Part shown: positions 55,237 through 64,000 of the stretch, in pieces | How positions within the stretch are numbered: the first letter of the stretch is position 1 | How the letters are laid out: every line of letters begins with the position of its first letter | Source: Cycas panzhihuaensis | Lineage: Eukaryota > Cycadophyta | NCBI GenBank assembly: GCA_023213395.1 | Contig: CM041465.1 | Location: forward strand, 172,863,741 to 172,927,740 | Length of the DNA: 64,000 bases | Direction: 5' to 3' | Notes under the pieces: generated by a model | The model's input: the letters and a program-made list of their open reading frames with translations, nothing else | What the model was told of the DNA's origin: nothing | Database searches by the model: none | Program-made: the position numbers and the translations under genes

Positions 55237-55248
55237 TGGTATCAGAGC
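55237..55248 (+). other. Primer-binding site of C3
   Basis: TGGTATCAGAGC, initiator tRNA-Met type, two bases after the 5' LTR. Confidence 0.93.
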
Positions 55249-57556
55249 TAGAGGAGACTAGTTCCCTCTGTTTTGATTTCTTCTTCAAGAGAGACTAAGA
55301 GTGGGTTTTACAAACCCTTGGTGACGACCTTCACTCTCCGAAGGCAATCCAAGGTTTGTCTAAACTTACCATTGCAGATGAAAGACTTTTTTGGAACATT
55401 TTAAAGGCTAGAGCTCATTATACTCTGATCTAAATTTTTTTCAGATCTTCTACAAGAGGTTTTGAGCTGGTTTACTCACGTTTTCTTGTGGTTTTTCACT
55501 AAAAATTGGACTTTCTAGTTGGTTCTTCTTGCAGATCAGCGTGTTGGAGTATTATAATGAGTTTTAAATCTCACAGACTAAGATTATTTCAAATTACTGA
55601 CTTTCTACAGGCTGTGGATAAAGTTCTGGGCATTTTCAACCCTCAAACCCCACAGTGATATCTTATAAACATTCATATTGCTCTTAATATTGCAAATTTG
55701 CTTCTATGAGAAGTTTCTACACTCTTTAGTGGGCCCCACGGTCAATTTACAGAGAAGAAATAGAGCTTAAAGTGGCCGTACGGCTGAATTCTATCTACAC
55801 AGCTCATGCGCCCTTCCACACACTGATTTACTCTGTTCTCTCTTCGTACTTCGTCTTAGCTCGTGAAACTTGAGCTGAACCTTTGTCATCACATTGCTAA
55901 GCTTCCTCTAAACTTTGGTGACGTTCCGTTCATCCATTTAGGAGATCGATCAATCTGAAGCCTCATGGAGGCGTGTTGGTGACGACAGGTCGCGAAAAAT
56001 GAAAGTTGATTGAAATTTGTTTTTTTTGGATTTTTGTTTTATGACTTGACTTTATGTAATTCAAAATATTCCATGAATATTCTTTATTACATAACTTAAA
56101 AAAGTCCTAAAGTTTATTTCTTAAGTGTTTTTAATCACTTTTCTAAGCCAAAACTCACTTTTTTTCTAGTTGTCTTTTAGTTTTTTGACACTAATAATTT
56201 CACTTTAGTGTTAAAAAGACTAATCCATGTGATGTTTAGTGATTATTCACGTTAAAAAGTGAAAATTTTTCCTTTTTTAAGCATTTTTCATTAAAGGCAC
56301 CTTGCATGGTGACCTAATGCTTATGATTTTTTAAGGAAAACTTCATCTTTTTTCACTTTTTGAAAGTCAAAAATATTTATTGATACATAGTGAGTTTATT
56401 AAATGGTTGATGTTTAGTCATTTTCTTATCATTGAAGACTAAAAACACTTGTTTTAAAGTGCTTCCTAAGGCTCCTTCCGACGCATCCCTGTCATTTAAA
56501 TTACAAAAAAAGAAGAAGAGAATTTTAGCCTTTCAAGCTTTCTTTAACACATATTTGATGTCGTACAAGTGTTAAAAAGCCTTGTTAAAGTGATTTTTAA
56601 AGTGTTAATATTTTGTCAAAGTGATATTTATCACTATCTCAACATTTTCTCTAAGTCACCTTGCATGGTGACCTATTGCCCTAGTCACAAAAAGGGGCTC
56701 AAGAACACTTTCTTTTAATAAAATCACTTTATTTTTTGTTCCTTGAAACTATTTTAAAGTCCCAACACTTGGTGCTCACTGTCTTCATTTCGCAAGTGGC
56801 CTTCTTCTCTTTAAGTTTGAGGATTAAAAGGAACCCACTTATACTTTCATCACAAGGCTTTGCATTCCTTCATTGAGTACTTAACATTTTTTCAAGTGCT
56901 TATTTTCTTCTCAAAACTCATTGTACTCGAGCATATTTTACTTGGATTTGCTTAGTACTCTCACTTCATAAAGTACTTTTGTAACAACACTTCTAAGTGT
57001 TCATTTGATGTACTAAGTTGTTTCTTTTGAAGCCTTTTCATTGTAAGCTTAATCAAGCATTGTTCATAAGTACATCATCCAAGTAAAATAAATCCCAAAG
57101 TCCACTTTAATCTTTTAAAAGTGATTTTTAAAATCTTGTTGGAGAGGCCCGAAAAAGGTTCAAACCTTACCTCTAAAATAACCTTAAACTTGGTGCATTC
57201 CCTAGGGAACCAATCGACCGTACGATCAATACACGACAATTAAGGTTGTTTGAGGGAAAGGAGGTTCGAAAAAGGTGTTATTGGGGTTGTGAATCCTAGG
57301 GAAAGCATGGTACATCCATGCAGATCAACCCTACCTACCTTGTCCTAGATTTGACTTGGTCAGCTATTAGATCTCTTCTATAGATCAGGGTTGGACAAAC
57401 TCTTTTGCTTAGTCCTCCAACCCTTATCACTCCATTTAGTTGTTGGATCTTCTAGTAAGATCATGACTATTTGTTTTGTTAGAAGGTGGAACTTAAGTGA
57501 TGAAAGCATTGAGTCTCCAAGTCATCTGCTAGCTTCAAGCTCTTTACAACTTTAAC
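55249..57556 (+). other. Long untranslated leader of C3
   Basis: 2.3 kb between primer site and gag, without a coding frame, rich in T runs and in AAAGTG/CACTTT words such as TTTTTCACTTTTTGAAAGT. Most copia leaders are below 0.2 kb. The part at about 56100-56376 recurs inverted at 61963-62230. No LTR or gene of another element was seen in it. Confidence 0.7.
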
Positions 57557-58380
57557 ATGGTTGCTTTAAACATGCTTAATGCATGCACAATCAAGTTAAT
57601 AGGTCAAGAGAACTATCAAGATTGGAAGAGGCAAACACAAAACCTCTTAAAGATGAATGAACTTTAAGACTATGTTTCTGGCATAATTCCTTTACATGCA
57701 CCTATGGAGATTGATGGCGTTGTTGTTGATCCTGGTGCTAATTATATTGCTACTTGGGAGGCCAAGGATTAAATAGCCTTGGCATTTTTACATATGGTTA
57801 TTGATGTGAATGTTGATCAAAACATTTCAAATGTTGAAACATCTAAGGAAGCTTGGGACATTTTGTTCTCTTTGTATGAAAGGCGAGATGAAGTTCACAT
57901 TTTCTTGGTGAAAGCAAAACTTTATTCTATAAAATATGTAAAGCCTATGTCGACATTTCTTGCTTTTATCAAAGAAATTTATAATGAATTGAATACTTTA
58001 GGAAAACCTACTTCTAGGGATGAACTTGTAAAAACCATTATTCGAGCTTTGCCTAAAGATTTCAATGGTTTCATCTCATCTGTTACATGAGATGGCTCAC
58101 TCTCAGGATTTCAATGGTTTCAACCAACTTGAGAGTTTGTTACTTCAAGAGGAGCAAATTTATAACAAAGAAAATAATGATGGAGCATCTACTTCAGGAG
58201 CTTTCATAGCCAAGTTGAAGGCCAAACAAAATCCCAAACGTTTACTCACAAAACAGTTTGGGAATATGAACATTGGCACCTGAAAAGCCAATCTCATTTG
58301 TCATTATTGTGGCAAGGTTGGCCACATAACTCCTGATTGCCGAAAAAAGAAAGCTGACCTTCAGCGTACACATTAGCAGC
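57557..58380 (+). pseudogene. gag: C3 gag with one zinc knuckle
   Basis: Start ATG 57557 (Met-Val-Ala-Leu-Asn). LIGQENYQDWKRQTQNLLKM is the copia gag N-terminus; after stops at 57664 and 57770 the frame 57779-58090 gives SKEAWDILFSLYERRDEVHI and FIKEIYNELNTLGKPTSRDE. Knuckle CHYCGKVGHITPDC at 58302-58343 (CX2CX4HX4C). A Gln-rich, Arg/Gly-rich tail follows in broken frames (GGQRGRGGFRGR). Confidence 0.85.
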
Positions 58381-58539
58381 ATCAGAGACAACATTAGCCT
58401 CGTCAGCAGTTCTAGCAGCAGCAACGATTTCAACAATAGCAATAGCACTATCCCCCTCAACTAAATTGAGGTGCATATCGAGGAGGTCAAAGAGGAAGGG
58501 GAGGTTTCAGAGGTAGAAATCAACGCCACACAAATAAGT

Positions 58540-58799
58540 TTGCAGAAGAGGATAAGCTACTTTGTGCTTATCACACATTTGATGTTGATCAAACTTGGAT
58601 CATCGACTCAGGGGAATTATGTCACATGACTAGGAGTGAAGAACTCCTTTATGACATCAAAGAAGGAAACGGTAAATCAGTAACATTTGGTAATAATGAA
58701 TCAGTGTAGAATTCTGGTATAAGCAAAGTTGCTTCATTTCATTCTTCTTCAAATCCTTCTTCAACATTTCCCAATGGCGATGCCTACTACATTCCTTCC
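58540..58799 (+). pseudogene. pro: C3 protease
   Basis: TWIIDSGELCHMTRSEELLY at about 58591-58650 is the copia protease active site; D-S-G is kept, and the usual Ala after it is Glu, a change shared with the second copy. A stop at 58708 interrupts it before the integrase frame that begins at IPSMEKSLLSVSQLDKQ. Confidence 0.82.
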
Positions 58800-59840
58800 A
58801 TGGAGAAGAGTTTGTTATCTGTTAGCCAATTGGACAAGCAACATATGAGCATTTTGTTTAAAAATGGAAAATGTGTCATCAGTGACAAGCATGATCAGGT
58901 TCTAGCCATTGGTCATGAAGACCATGGCCTTTATAAGTTGGATGCAAATAATGTGACTCTTGACTCTGCTTACTTTGTCATGCAATCATCAACAAAGATG
59001 CAACTTTGGCATCATTGTCTAGGCCACTTGAGTTTAGACAATATCAAGTTGATGATAAACAAGAACATGGTACATGGGCTTCCAAAGCTATATGGTTCAA
59101 AATGCCTTTGTGAAGCATGTATAATGGGGACACAACATAGATTGCCTTTCGCTAAAGGCAAAGCATGGCGTGCATCGTATCCTTTGCAGTTGATGCATTC
59201 TGATTTATGTGGACCTATGTCCACAACATCTTTTGGAGGAGCATTGTACTACATCTCTTTCATAGATGATTTCTCTCACAAAGTTTGGGTTTACTTCCTC
59301 AAGTACAAGTCTGAAGCATTCCAAAAGTTCAAGGAATTCAAGCTTGAAGTAGAGAATGAATCTGGCTATACAATCAAAATTCTAAGGTCAAATAATGGAG
59401 GTGAATTCACTTCAAAAGAATTAACTCAATTTTGCAAGGATAACGACATTCAAAGACAGCTCACTATTCCTCGTACTTCTCAACAAAACGGAGTCTTCGA
59501 ACATAAGAACAGAACTTTGGCAAACAAAGCCAAAGTTATGATGCATGCAAAAGGACTCACACGAGCATATTAGGCAGAAGCATTCCATACAGCTGCTTAT
59601 GTGGCAAATCAGAGTCCTACTTCAGAAGTCACCAATATCACACAAGAAGAAGCTTGGTCTAGCAATAAGCCTACCATCAGTCACTTAAGAACATTTGGGT
59701 GCACTGCATACATGCACATCCCCGATCAACAAAGATCTAAGTTAGACAAACATAGTCTAAAATGCACCTTTGTAGGCTATGCCACTCATAGTAAAGCTTA
59801 CAAGTTGTATGATCCTATTGGAAAGAAAATACATCTCTAA
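58800..59840 (+). pseudogene. int: C3 integrase
   Basis: Open run 58800-59573. Zinc domain WHHCLGHLSLDN and CLCEACIMGTQH (H, H, C, C present). Core: LMHSDLCGPM, ISFIDDFSHKVWVYF (first Asp), ILRSNNGGEFTSKEL, where the second catalytic Asp of R-S-D-N-G-G-E is Asn (codon 59391-59393), and QQNGVFEHKNRTLANKAK with Glu kept. A TAG at 59572 splits off 59601-59840 (ANQSPTSEVTNITQEEAWSS, TFGCTAYMHI). The Asn at the second Asp should abolish strand transfer, and it is present in both C3 copies. Confidence 0.9.
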
Positions 59841-60929
59841 AGAGATGTAATCTTTGCTGAAGGAGAACATAAAGAGTTGGAATCTATATCCATCCAACCT
59901 CCTCTTGATAAAGGCAAAAAGATTGTTGAGACTTCCCTTCCCTCTCAATCTTCCACATCATGTACATCATCTGCATCAATTGGACCATCTACATCATCAG
60001 ATACTACCCCACTTGATCCTAATACATTTGCTTTTGATCCATCACTCAGACCAAAAGAGATTGAAGTTCAAGTCACATCAGTCAAAAAATTACCCAAATG
60101 GTTTACATAGACTGTTCAAGACGGCCAGATTGTTGAAGGAAAATGTCCATCAAAATATAAGAAGCATACCAATTATGCACTTAATGGTTGACGTGCTTTG
60201 TGTTGATGAGCCCTCCACCTTTGAGAAGGCATCTAAAAATGACAATTGGAAAGCTGTTATGGATGAAAAAATCCATTCTATTGAAAAGAATGGAACATGG
60301 GATTTGGTAGAATTGCTTAAGCACAAAGAGGCAATCAGTTGCAAATGGGTCTATAAGACCAAATTCCATTTTGATGGTACACTTAAGCCCCAAAAGGCCC
60401 GACTTGTTGCAAAGGGCTTCAAACAAAAGGAAGGCATTAACTATGAGGAGACTTTTGCACCTATTGCCAATATGAACACCTTCAGACTCATTTTGGCCTT
60501 AACTGCTCAATACAAATGACCAGCTTATCAGATGGATGTGAAGAGTACCTTTCTCAATGGCAAACTTCAAAAGGAGGTATATTTGGAGCAAACTCTTGGT
60601 TACAAAGTACAAGGCAAGGAGTAGTTGGTTTGTCGCCTTAAAAAGACTTTATATGGCTTGAAACAAACTCCTCGTGCATGGTACTAAAAAATCAATGTTT
60701 ATTTTTTGAGATATGGTTTTCATTGATCCACATCAGATCCTAACTTGTACATCAAAGTTGGGAAAGACCATGCTATTTTTATTGTCTTGTATGTTGATGA
60801 CTTAGTGATGACTGGAAATGACACTAAGCTAATATAGATTCTCTAGGATGATTTGAAGAGAAGTTTCAAGATGACAGATCTTGGACTTCTACATTATTTT
60901 CTAGACTTTGAGGTATGGCAATAGCCCGA
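59841..60929 (+). pseudogene. pol: C3 reverse transcriptase
   Basis: A Ser/Thr/Pro-rich spacer (59877-60110) precedes the reverse transcriptase: EPSTFEKASKNDNWKAVMDE, CKWVYKTKFHFDGTLKPQKA, RLVAKGFKQKEGINYEETFA and PIANMNTFRLILALTAQYK. Then TGA at 60518, YQMDVKSTFLNGKLQKEVYL, LKKTLYGLKQTPRAWY and the box YVDDLVM (YVDD at 60790-60801). Further stops at 60621, 60685, 60727 and 60836. Catalytic Asp residues are kept. Confidence 0.9.
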
Positions 60930-61737
60930 CTATATCTTCATATCCCAAGCACAATATTCTTGGGACATTTTGCAACGATTCAGGATGCATGACTGCAAAC
61001 TTGCACCAATGCCTATGGAGAATGGAACAAAGCTTACTCTTAATGAGGGAGCTAAACTTGCAAATCCCACTCTTTACCGATAGTTGATTGGTAGCCTCAT
61101 TTATCTCACCAACACTCGACCGGACATTTCATTTGTAGTTGGAATTTGTTCTAGATACATGTCTCAACCCAATCAGAAACAATGGAATGCAACGAAACAC
61201 ATACTCAAATACATCAAAGGAACATTACAGCATGGCCTTCAGTATGCACATAATGAGGACTTCATCTTAGAAGGGTTCTCCAATTCTGATTGGGCAGGTT
61301 GCCAGGATAGCAGGAGATCCACCTCGGGTTACTGTTTTACCATTGGTTTAGGAGTTGTTTCGTGGAGCTGCAAGAAACAACCCAATGTTACGTTGTCCTC
61401 CACTAAAGCAGAGTACAAAGCTGTTGGCAGTGCATTTTGTGAGGCTATCTAGCTATGATGGATTCTTGGGGAGCTAGGACTTGAGCAAAATCACCCCACC
61501 AGGATATACTGTGACAATCAAAGTGTACTTAAGTTGGCCAAGAATCAAGTTTTTCATGCACGGACCAAATACATCGAGGTTCATCATCATTTTATCAGAG
61601 AGCATGTGCAGAATGGTGAGATCAACCTCTAATACAGACCTATAGAGGAGCAGACAACAGATATCTTTACCAAGCCTCTTAGTAGAGAAAAAATTGTAAA
61701 ATTAAAAAATGGTCTTGGCGTTCGACTTAACATTGTA
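60930..61737 (+). pseudogene. C3 RNase H and pol C-terminus
   Basis: 61084-61452 covers LIGSLIYLTNTRPDISFVVG, KHILKYIKGTLQHGLQY, FSNSDWAGCQDSRRSTSGYC and WSCKKQPNVTLSSTKAEYKA. The first RNase H Asp (normally in Y-S-D-S-D-W) is Asn-Ser-Asp, and the Glu of STEAEY is Lys (STKAEY) with AEY kept. Then a stop, IYCDNQSVLKLAKNQVFHAR, TKYIEVHHHFIREHVQNGEI and a T-DIFTKPLSREKI-type C-terminal end, near 61690. Confidence 0.9.
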
Positions 61738-61749
61738 AACAGTAAAGGG
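61738..61749 (+). other. Polypurine tract of C3
   Basis: ACAGTAAAGGG precedes the 3' LTR start TGGTATTAAACC (61750). The purine run AGTAAAGGG is short but in the right place. Confidence 0.6.
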
Positions 61750-61959
61750 TGGTATTAAACCTTATGTTTACATGTTAAGTATATACTTTATTCACTTTAT
61801 TCTTTCATTCATTATTTGTACTTTATGGGGTGACTTATCACTTAAGTGATAAAGTGTGCACCCACATTCTTCCTAGTGACATAACATTGTAACTAAAGGG
61901 TCAAATGGACCCTCATGCATCTTTGCTCACTTGAGAGCCCGAAAGGACACGTCCTTCAT
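61750..61959 (+). repeat. 3' LTR of C3, truncated
   Basis: First 210 bases of the LTR, including the 18-bp palindrome (61835-61852). The match to the 5' LTR ends at GTCCTTCATG; the following 370 bases of the LTR, with hairpin, TATA box and end, are absent and replaced by inverted leader sequence. Confidence 0.85.
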
Positions 61960-62231
61960 GAAGAATTTTTACTTTCAAAAAGTGAAAAAAGATGAATTTT
62001 TCCTTCAAAAATCATAAGCATCATGTCACCATGCAAGGTGCCTTTAATGAAAAATGCTTAAAAGGGAAAAATTTTCACTTTTTAATGTGAATAATCACTA
62101 AAAAACACATGAATTAGTCTTTTTAACACTAAAGTGAGATTATTAGTGTCAAAAAAGACAAAAAAAACAGTTGAAAATGAGTGAATTTGGTTTAGAAAAG
62201 TGATTTTAATTACTTAATGAATAAAACTTTG
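61960..62231 (-). repeat. Inverted copy of part of the C3 leader
   Basis: The reverse complement of this stretch matches 56100-56376 of the C3 leader, for example GGCACCTTGCATGGTGAC and CACTAAAGTGAAATTATTAG-type text read in opposite directions. Left junction is the truncated 3' LTR; right junction is gag of the second copy, at CTATGTTTCTGGCA. Together with the leader in C3 it makes an inverted repeat with about 5.6 kb between the arms. Confidence 0.85.
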
Positions 62232-62915
62232 GGGCTATGTTTCTGGCAGAATTCCTTTACCTGTACCTATGGAGATTGATGGTGTTGTTGTTGTTGATCC
62301 TAATGCTGATTATATTGCTACTTGGGAGGCCAATGATGAAATAGCCTTGGCAATTTTACATATGATTATTGATGTGAATGTTGATCAAAATATTTCAAAT
62401 GCTGAAACATATAAGGAAGCTTGGGACATTTTGTCCTCTTTGTATGAAAGGCGAGATGAAGCTCACATTTTATTGGTGAAAGAAAAAAACTTTATTCTAT
62501 AAAATATGTAAAGCCTATGTCGACATTTCTTGCTTCTATCAAAGAAATTTATAATGAATTGAATACTTTAGGCAAACCTGCTTCTAGGGATGAACTTGTA
62601 ACAACCACTATTCGAGCTTTGCCTAAAGATTTCAATGGTTTCATCTCATCTGTTACACGAGATGGCTCACTCTCAGAAATGTCTTTCAACCAACTTGAGA
62701 GTTTGTTTATGACAAAGAAAATGATGATGGAGCATCTACTTTAGGAGCTTTCATAGCCAAGTTGAAGGCCAAACAAAACCCCAAACCTTCACTCACAAAA
62801 CAGTTTGGGAATGTGAACATTGGCACCTCAAAAGCCAATCTCATTTGTCATTATTGTGGCAAGCTTGGCCACATAGCTCCTGATTGTTGGAAGAAGAAAG
62901 CCGACCTTCAGCGTA
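62232..62915 (+). pseudogene. gag: Second C3 copy: gag
   Basis: 62269-62502 and, after a frameshift, 62517-62744 correspond to C3 57719-58180 (ETYKEAWDILSSLYERRDEA, SIKEIYNELNTLGKPASRDE). It lacks the stop that C3 has at 57770 and the one at 58090, so it was a better copy. Knuckle CHYCGKLGHIAPDC at about 62848-62889. The region of about 62700-62720 has a small deletion relative to C3. Confidence 0.85.
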
Positions 62916-63345
62916 CACATCAATAGCAGCCACATCAGCAACATTAACCTCGTCAGCAGTTCTAGCTGCAGCAGCAATTTCAGCAACAACACTATCCCCC
63001 TCAACTGAATTGAGGTGCATATCGAGGAGGTCAAAGAGGAAGGGAGGGTTTCAGAGGTGGCAATCAATGCCACACAAATCAGTTTGTAGAAGAGGATAAG
63101 CTACTTTGTGCTTATCACACATCTGATGTTAATCAAACTTGGATCATCGACTCAGGGGAATCATGTCACATGAATAGGAGTGAAGAACTCCTTTATGACA
63201 TCAAAGAAGGAAACAGTAAATCAGTAACATTTGGTAACAATGAATCAGTGCATAATTCTGGTATAGGCAAAGTTGCTTCATTTCATTCTTCTTCAAATCC
63301 TTCTTCAACATTTCCCAATGGTGATGCCTACTACATTCCTTCCAT
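62916..63345 (+). pseudogene. pro: Second C3 copy: gag tail and protease
   Basis: A broken Gln-rich tail is followed by GGQRGREGGFQRW-type text in shifted frames and then WIIDSGESCHMNRSEELLYD at about 63143-63202, the protease active site. D-S-G is kept and the next residue is again Glu, as in C3. No stop equals the C3 stop at 58708 here; the C3 TAG position reads CAT. Confidence 0.8.
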
Positions 63346-64000
63346 GGAGAAGAGTTTGTTATCTGTTAGCCAATTGGACAAGCAACAGATGAGCATTTTG
63401 TTTAAAAATAGGAAATGTGTCATCAGTGACAAGCATGATCGGGTTGTAGCCATTGGTCATGAAGACCATGGCCTTTATAAGTTGGATGCAAATAATATAA
63501 CTGTTGATTATGCTTACTTTGTCATGCAATCATCAACAAAGATGCAACCTTGGCATTATCATCTAGGCCACTTGAGTTTAGACAATATTAATTTGATGAT
63601 AAATAAGAACATGGTACATGGGCTTCCAAAGCTATATGGTTCAAAATGCCTTTGTGCATGTATAATGGGGACACAACATAGATTGCCTTTCCCTAAAGGC
63701 AAAGCATGGCAGGCATTGTATCCTTTGCAACTAGTATATTCTGATTTATATGGACCTATGTCCATAACATCTTTTGGAGGAGCATTGTACTACATCTCTT
63801 TCATAGATGATTTCTCTCACAAAGTTTGGGTTTACATCCTCAAGCACAAGTCTGAAGCATTCCAGAAGTTCAAGAAATTCAAGCTTGAAGTAGAGAATGA
63901 ATCTGGCTATACAATCAAAATTCTAAGGTCAAATAATGGAGGTGAATTCACTTCAAAAGAATTAACTCAATTTTGCAAGGATAACGACATTCAGAGACAG
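63346..64000 (+). pseudogene. int: Second C3 copy: integrase, partial
   Basis: Continues MEKSLLSVSQLDKQ, WHYHLGHLSLDN, CLCACIMGTQHRLPF (two residues shorter than C3, so the C-x-x-C spacing is altered), LVYSDLYGPM, ISFIDDFSHKVWVYI and ILRSNNGGEFTSKEL. The second catalytic Asp is Asn (63932-63934), exactly as in C3. The window ends after DNDIQRQ. Confidence 0.85.

Larger units (their letters stand above)
54657..61959 (+). mobile_element. Ty1/copia element C3, with truncated 3' LTR
   Basis: A plus-strand copia element, LTR 578 bp, initiator-Met primer site, a 2.3-kb leader, then gag, protease, integrase, reverse transcriptase and RNase H. The 3' LTR (61750 on) stops after about 210 bp at 61959, where inverted leader sequence begins. 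Many stops and several changed catalytic residues. A solo LTR of the same family is at 11468-12048, and a second partial copy follows at 61960-64000. Confidence 0.9.
62232..64000 (+). mobile_element. Second, partial C3 copy, running off the window
   Basis: From CTATGTTTCTGGCAGAATTC on, this follows C3 from 57667. It has no LTR, primer site or gag start of its own on the left; about 110 bases of gag N-terminus and most of the leader are missing. Its genes are those of C3 up to the integrase core, and it has fewer stops than C3. It is cut by the window end within integrase. Confidence 0.88.

Noticed and set aside
1-64000. CRISPR arrays, tRNA or rRNA genes, bacterial-type operons or defence genes
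   Set aside because: No spaced identical repeats, no cloverleaf or rRNA sequence recognised, and the gene content is eukaryotic retroelements; the tandem arrays found have no unique spacers.

Overview
The window looks like nuclear DNA of a seed plant with a large, repeat-rich genome, most likely a gymnosperm; that assignment is inference. It is AT-rich and about nine tenths of it from position 7255 on is LTR retrotransposon sequence. Only one stretch looks like an ordinary host gene: a minus-strand exon at 6232-6471 that reads as the C-terminus of a mitochondrial circularly permuted GTPase of the DAR GTPase 2 / SHORT INTEGUMENTS 2 (SIN2) family. It ends in a stop codon and is preceded by a splice acceptor. 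The other exons are not visible, so if the gene is intact they lie beyond 64000 and the window to the right of 6472 would be one very long intron filled with transposons.

Layout. 1-6231: unassigned flank and probable 3' UTR of the host gene. 6232-6471: host exon. 7255-44699: an Athila/Tat-like Ty3/gypsy element (called G0) with TGTT...AACA LTRs and near-identical 5-bp target duplications. It contains three insertions: a solo LTR of a copia family (about 11468-12048), a minus-strand relative of itself (G1, 12151-21479), and, inside its own 3' LTR, a minus-strand gag-only copia-like element (C1, 27689-44678). C1's right-hand LTR holds a plus-strand chromovirus (G2, 32163-44513). G2 is itself split between RNase H and integrase by a second gypsy element (G3, 35657-42528). 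LTR pairs and 5-bp target duplications resolve every boundary of this four-deep nest, so the order of insertion can be read: G0, C1, G2, G3. 44705-45984: host intron. 45985-50901: a copia element (C2) cut at its RNase H by a second G0-type element (G4, 50902 to about 54204). A deleted minus-strand gypsy integrase fragment follows (54205-54656), then a copia element with a 2.3-kb leader (C3, 54657 to about 61959). Last is a rearranged second C3 copy (about 61960 to the window end) that starts with an inverted piece of the leader.

Every retroelement gene is broken by stops, frameshifts or loss of key residues; no element is fully intact. The G0/G1/G4 lineage has a consistent and unusual architecture: gag starting Met-Pro-Pro with about four CCHC knuckles, a D-x-G-x-x-V-N protease, a second gag-like domain between protease and reverse transcriptase (seen in G0 and G1), FLDDW reverse transcriptase, integrase, and an extra ORF after integrase. 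Its primer site resembles a tRNA-Asp site. I found no CRISPR, operon, bacterial or viral defence-type system; the most notable content is the nest, the lineage architecture, the C3 rearrangement, and the palindrome and hairpin in the C3-family LTR. All alignments were by eye; no identity values were computed.
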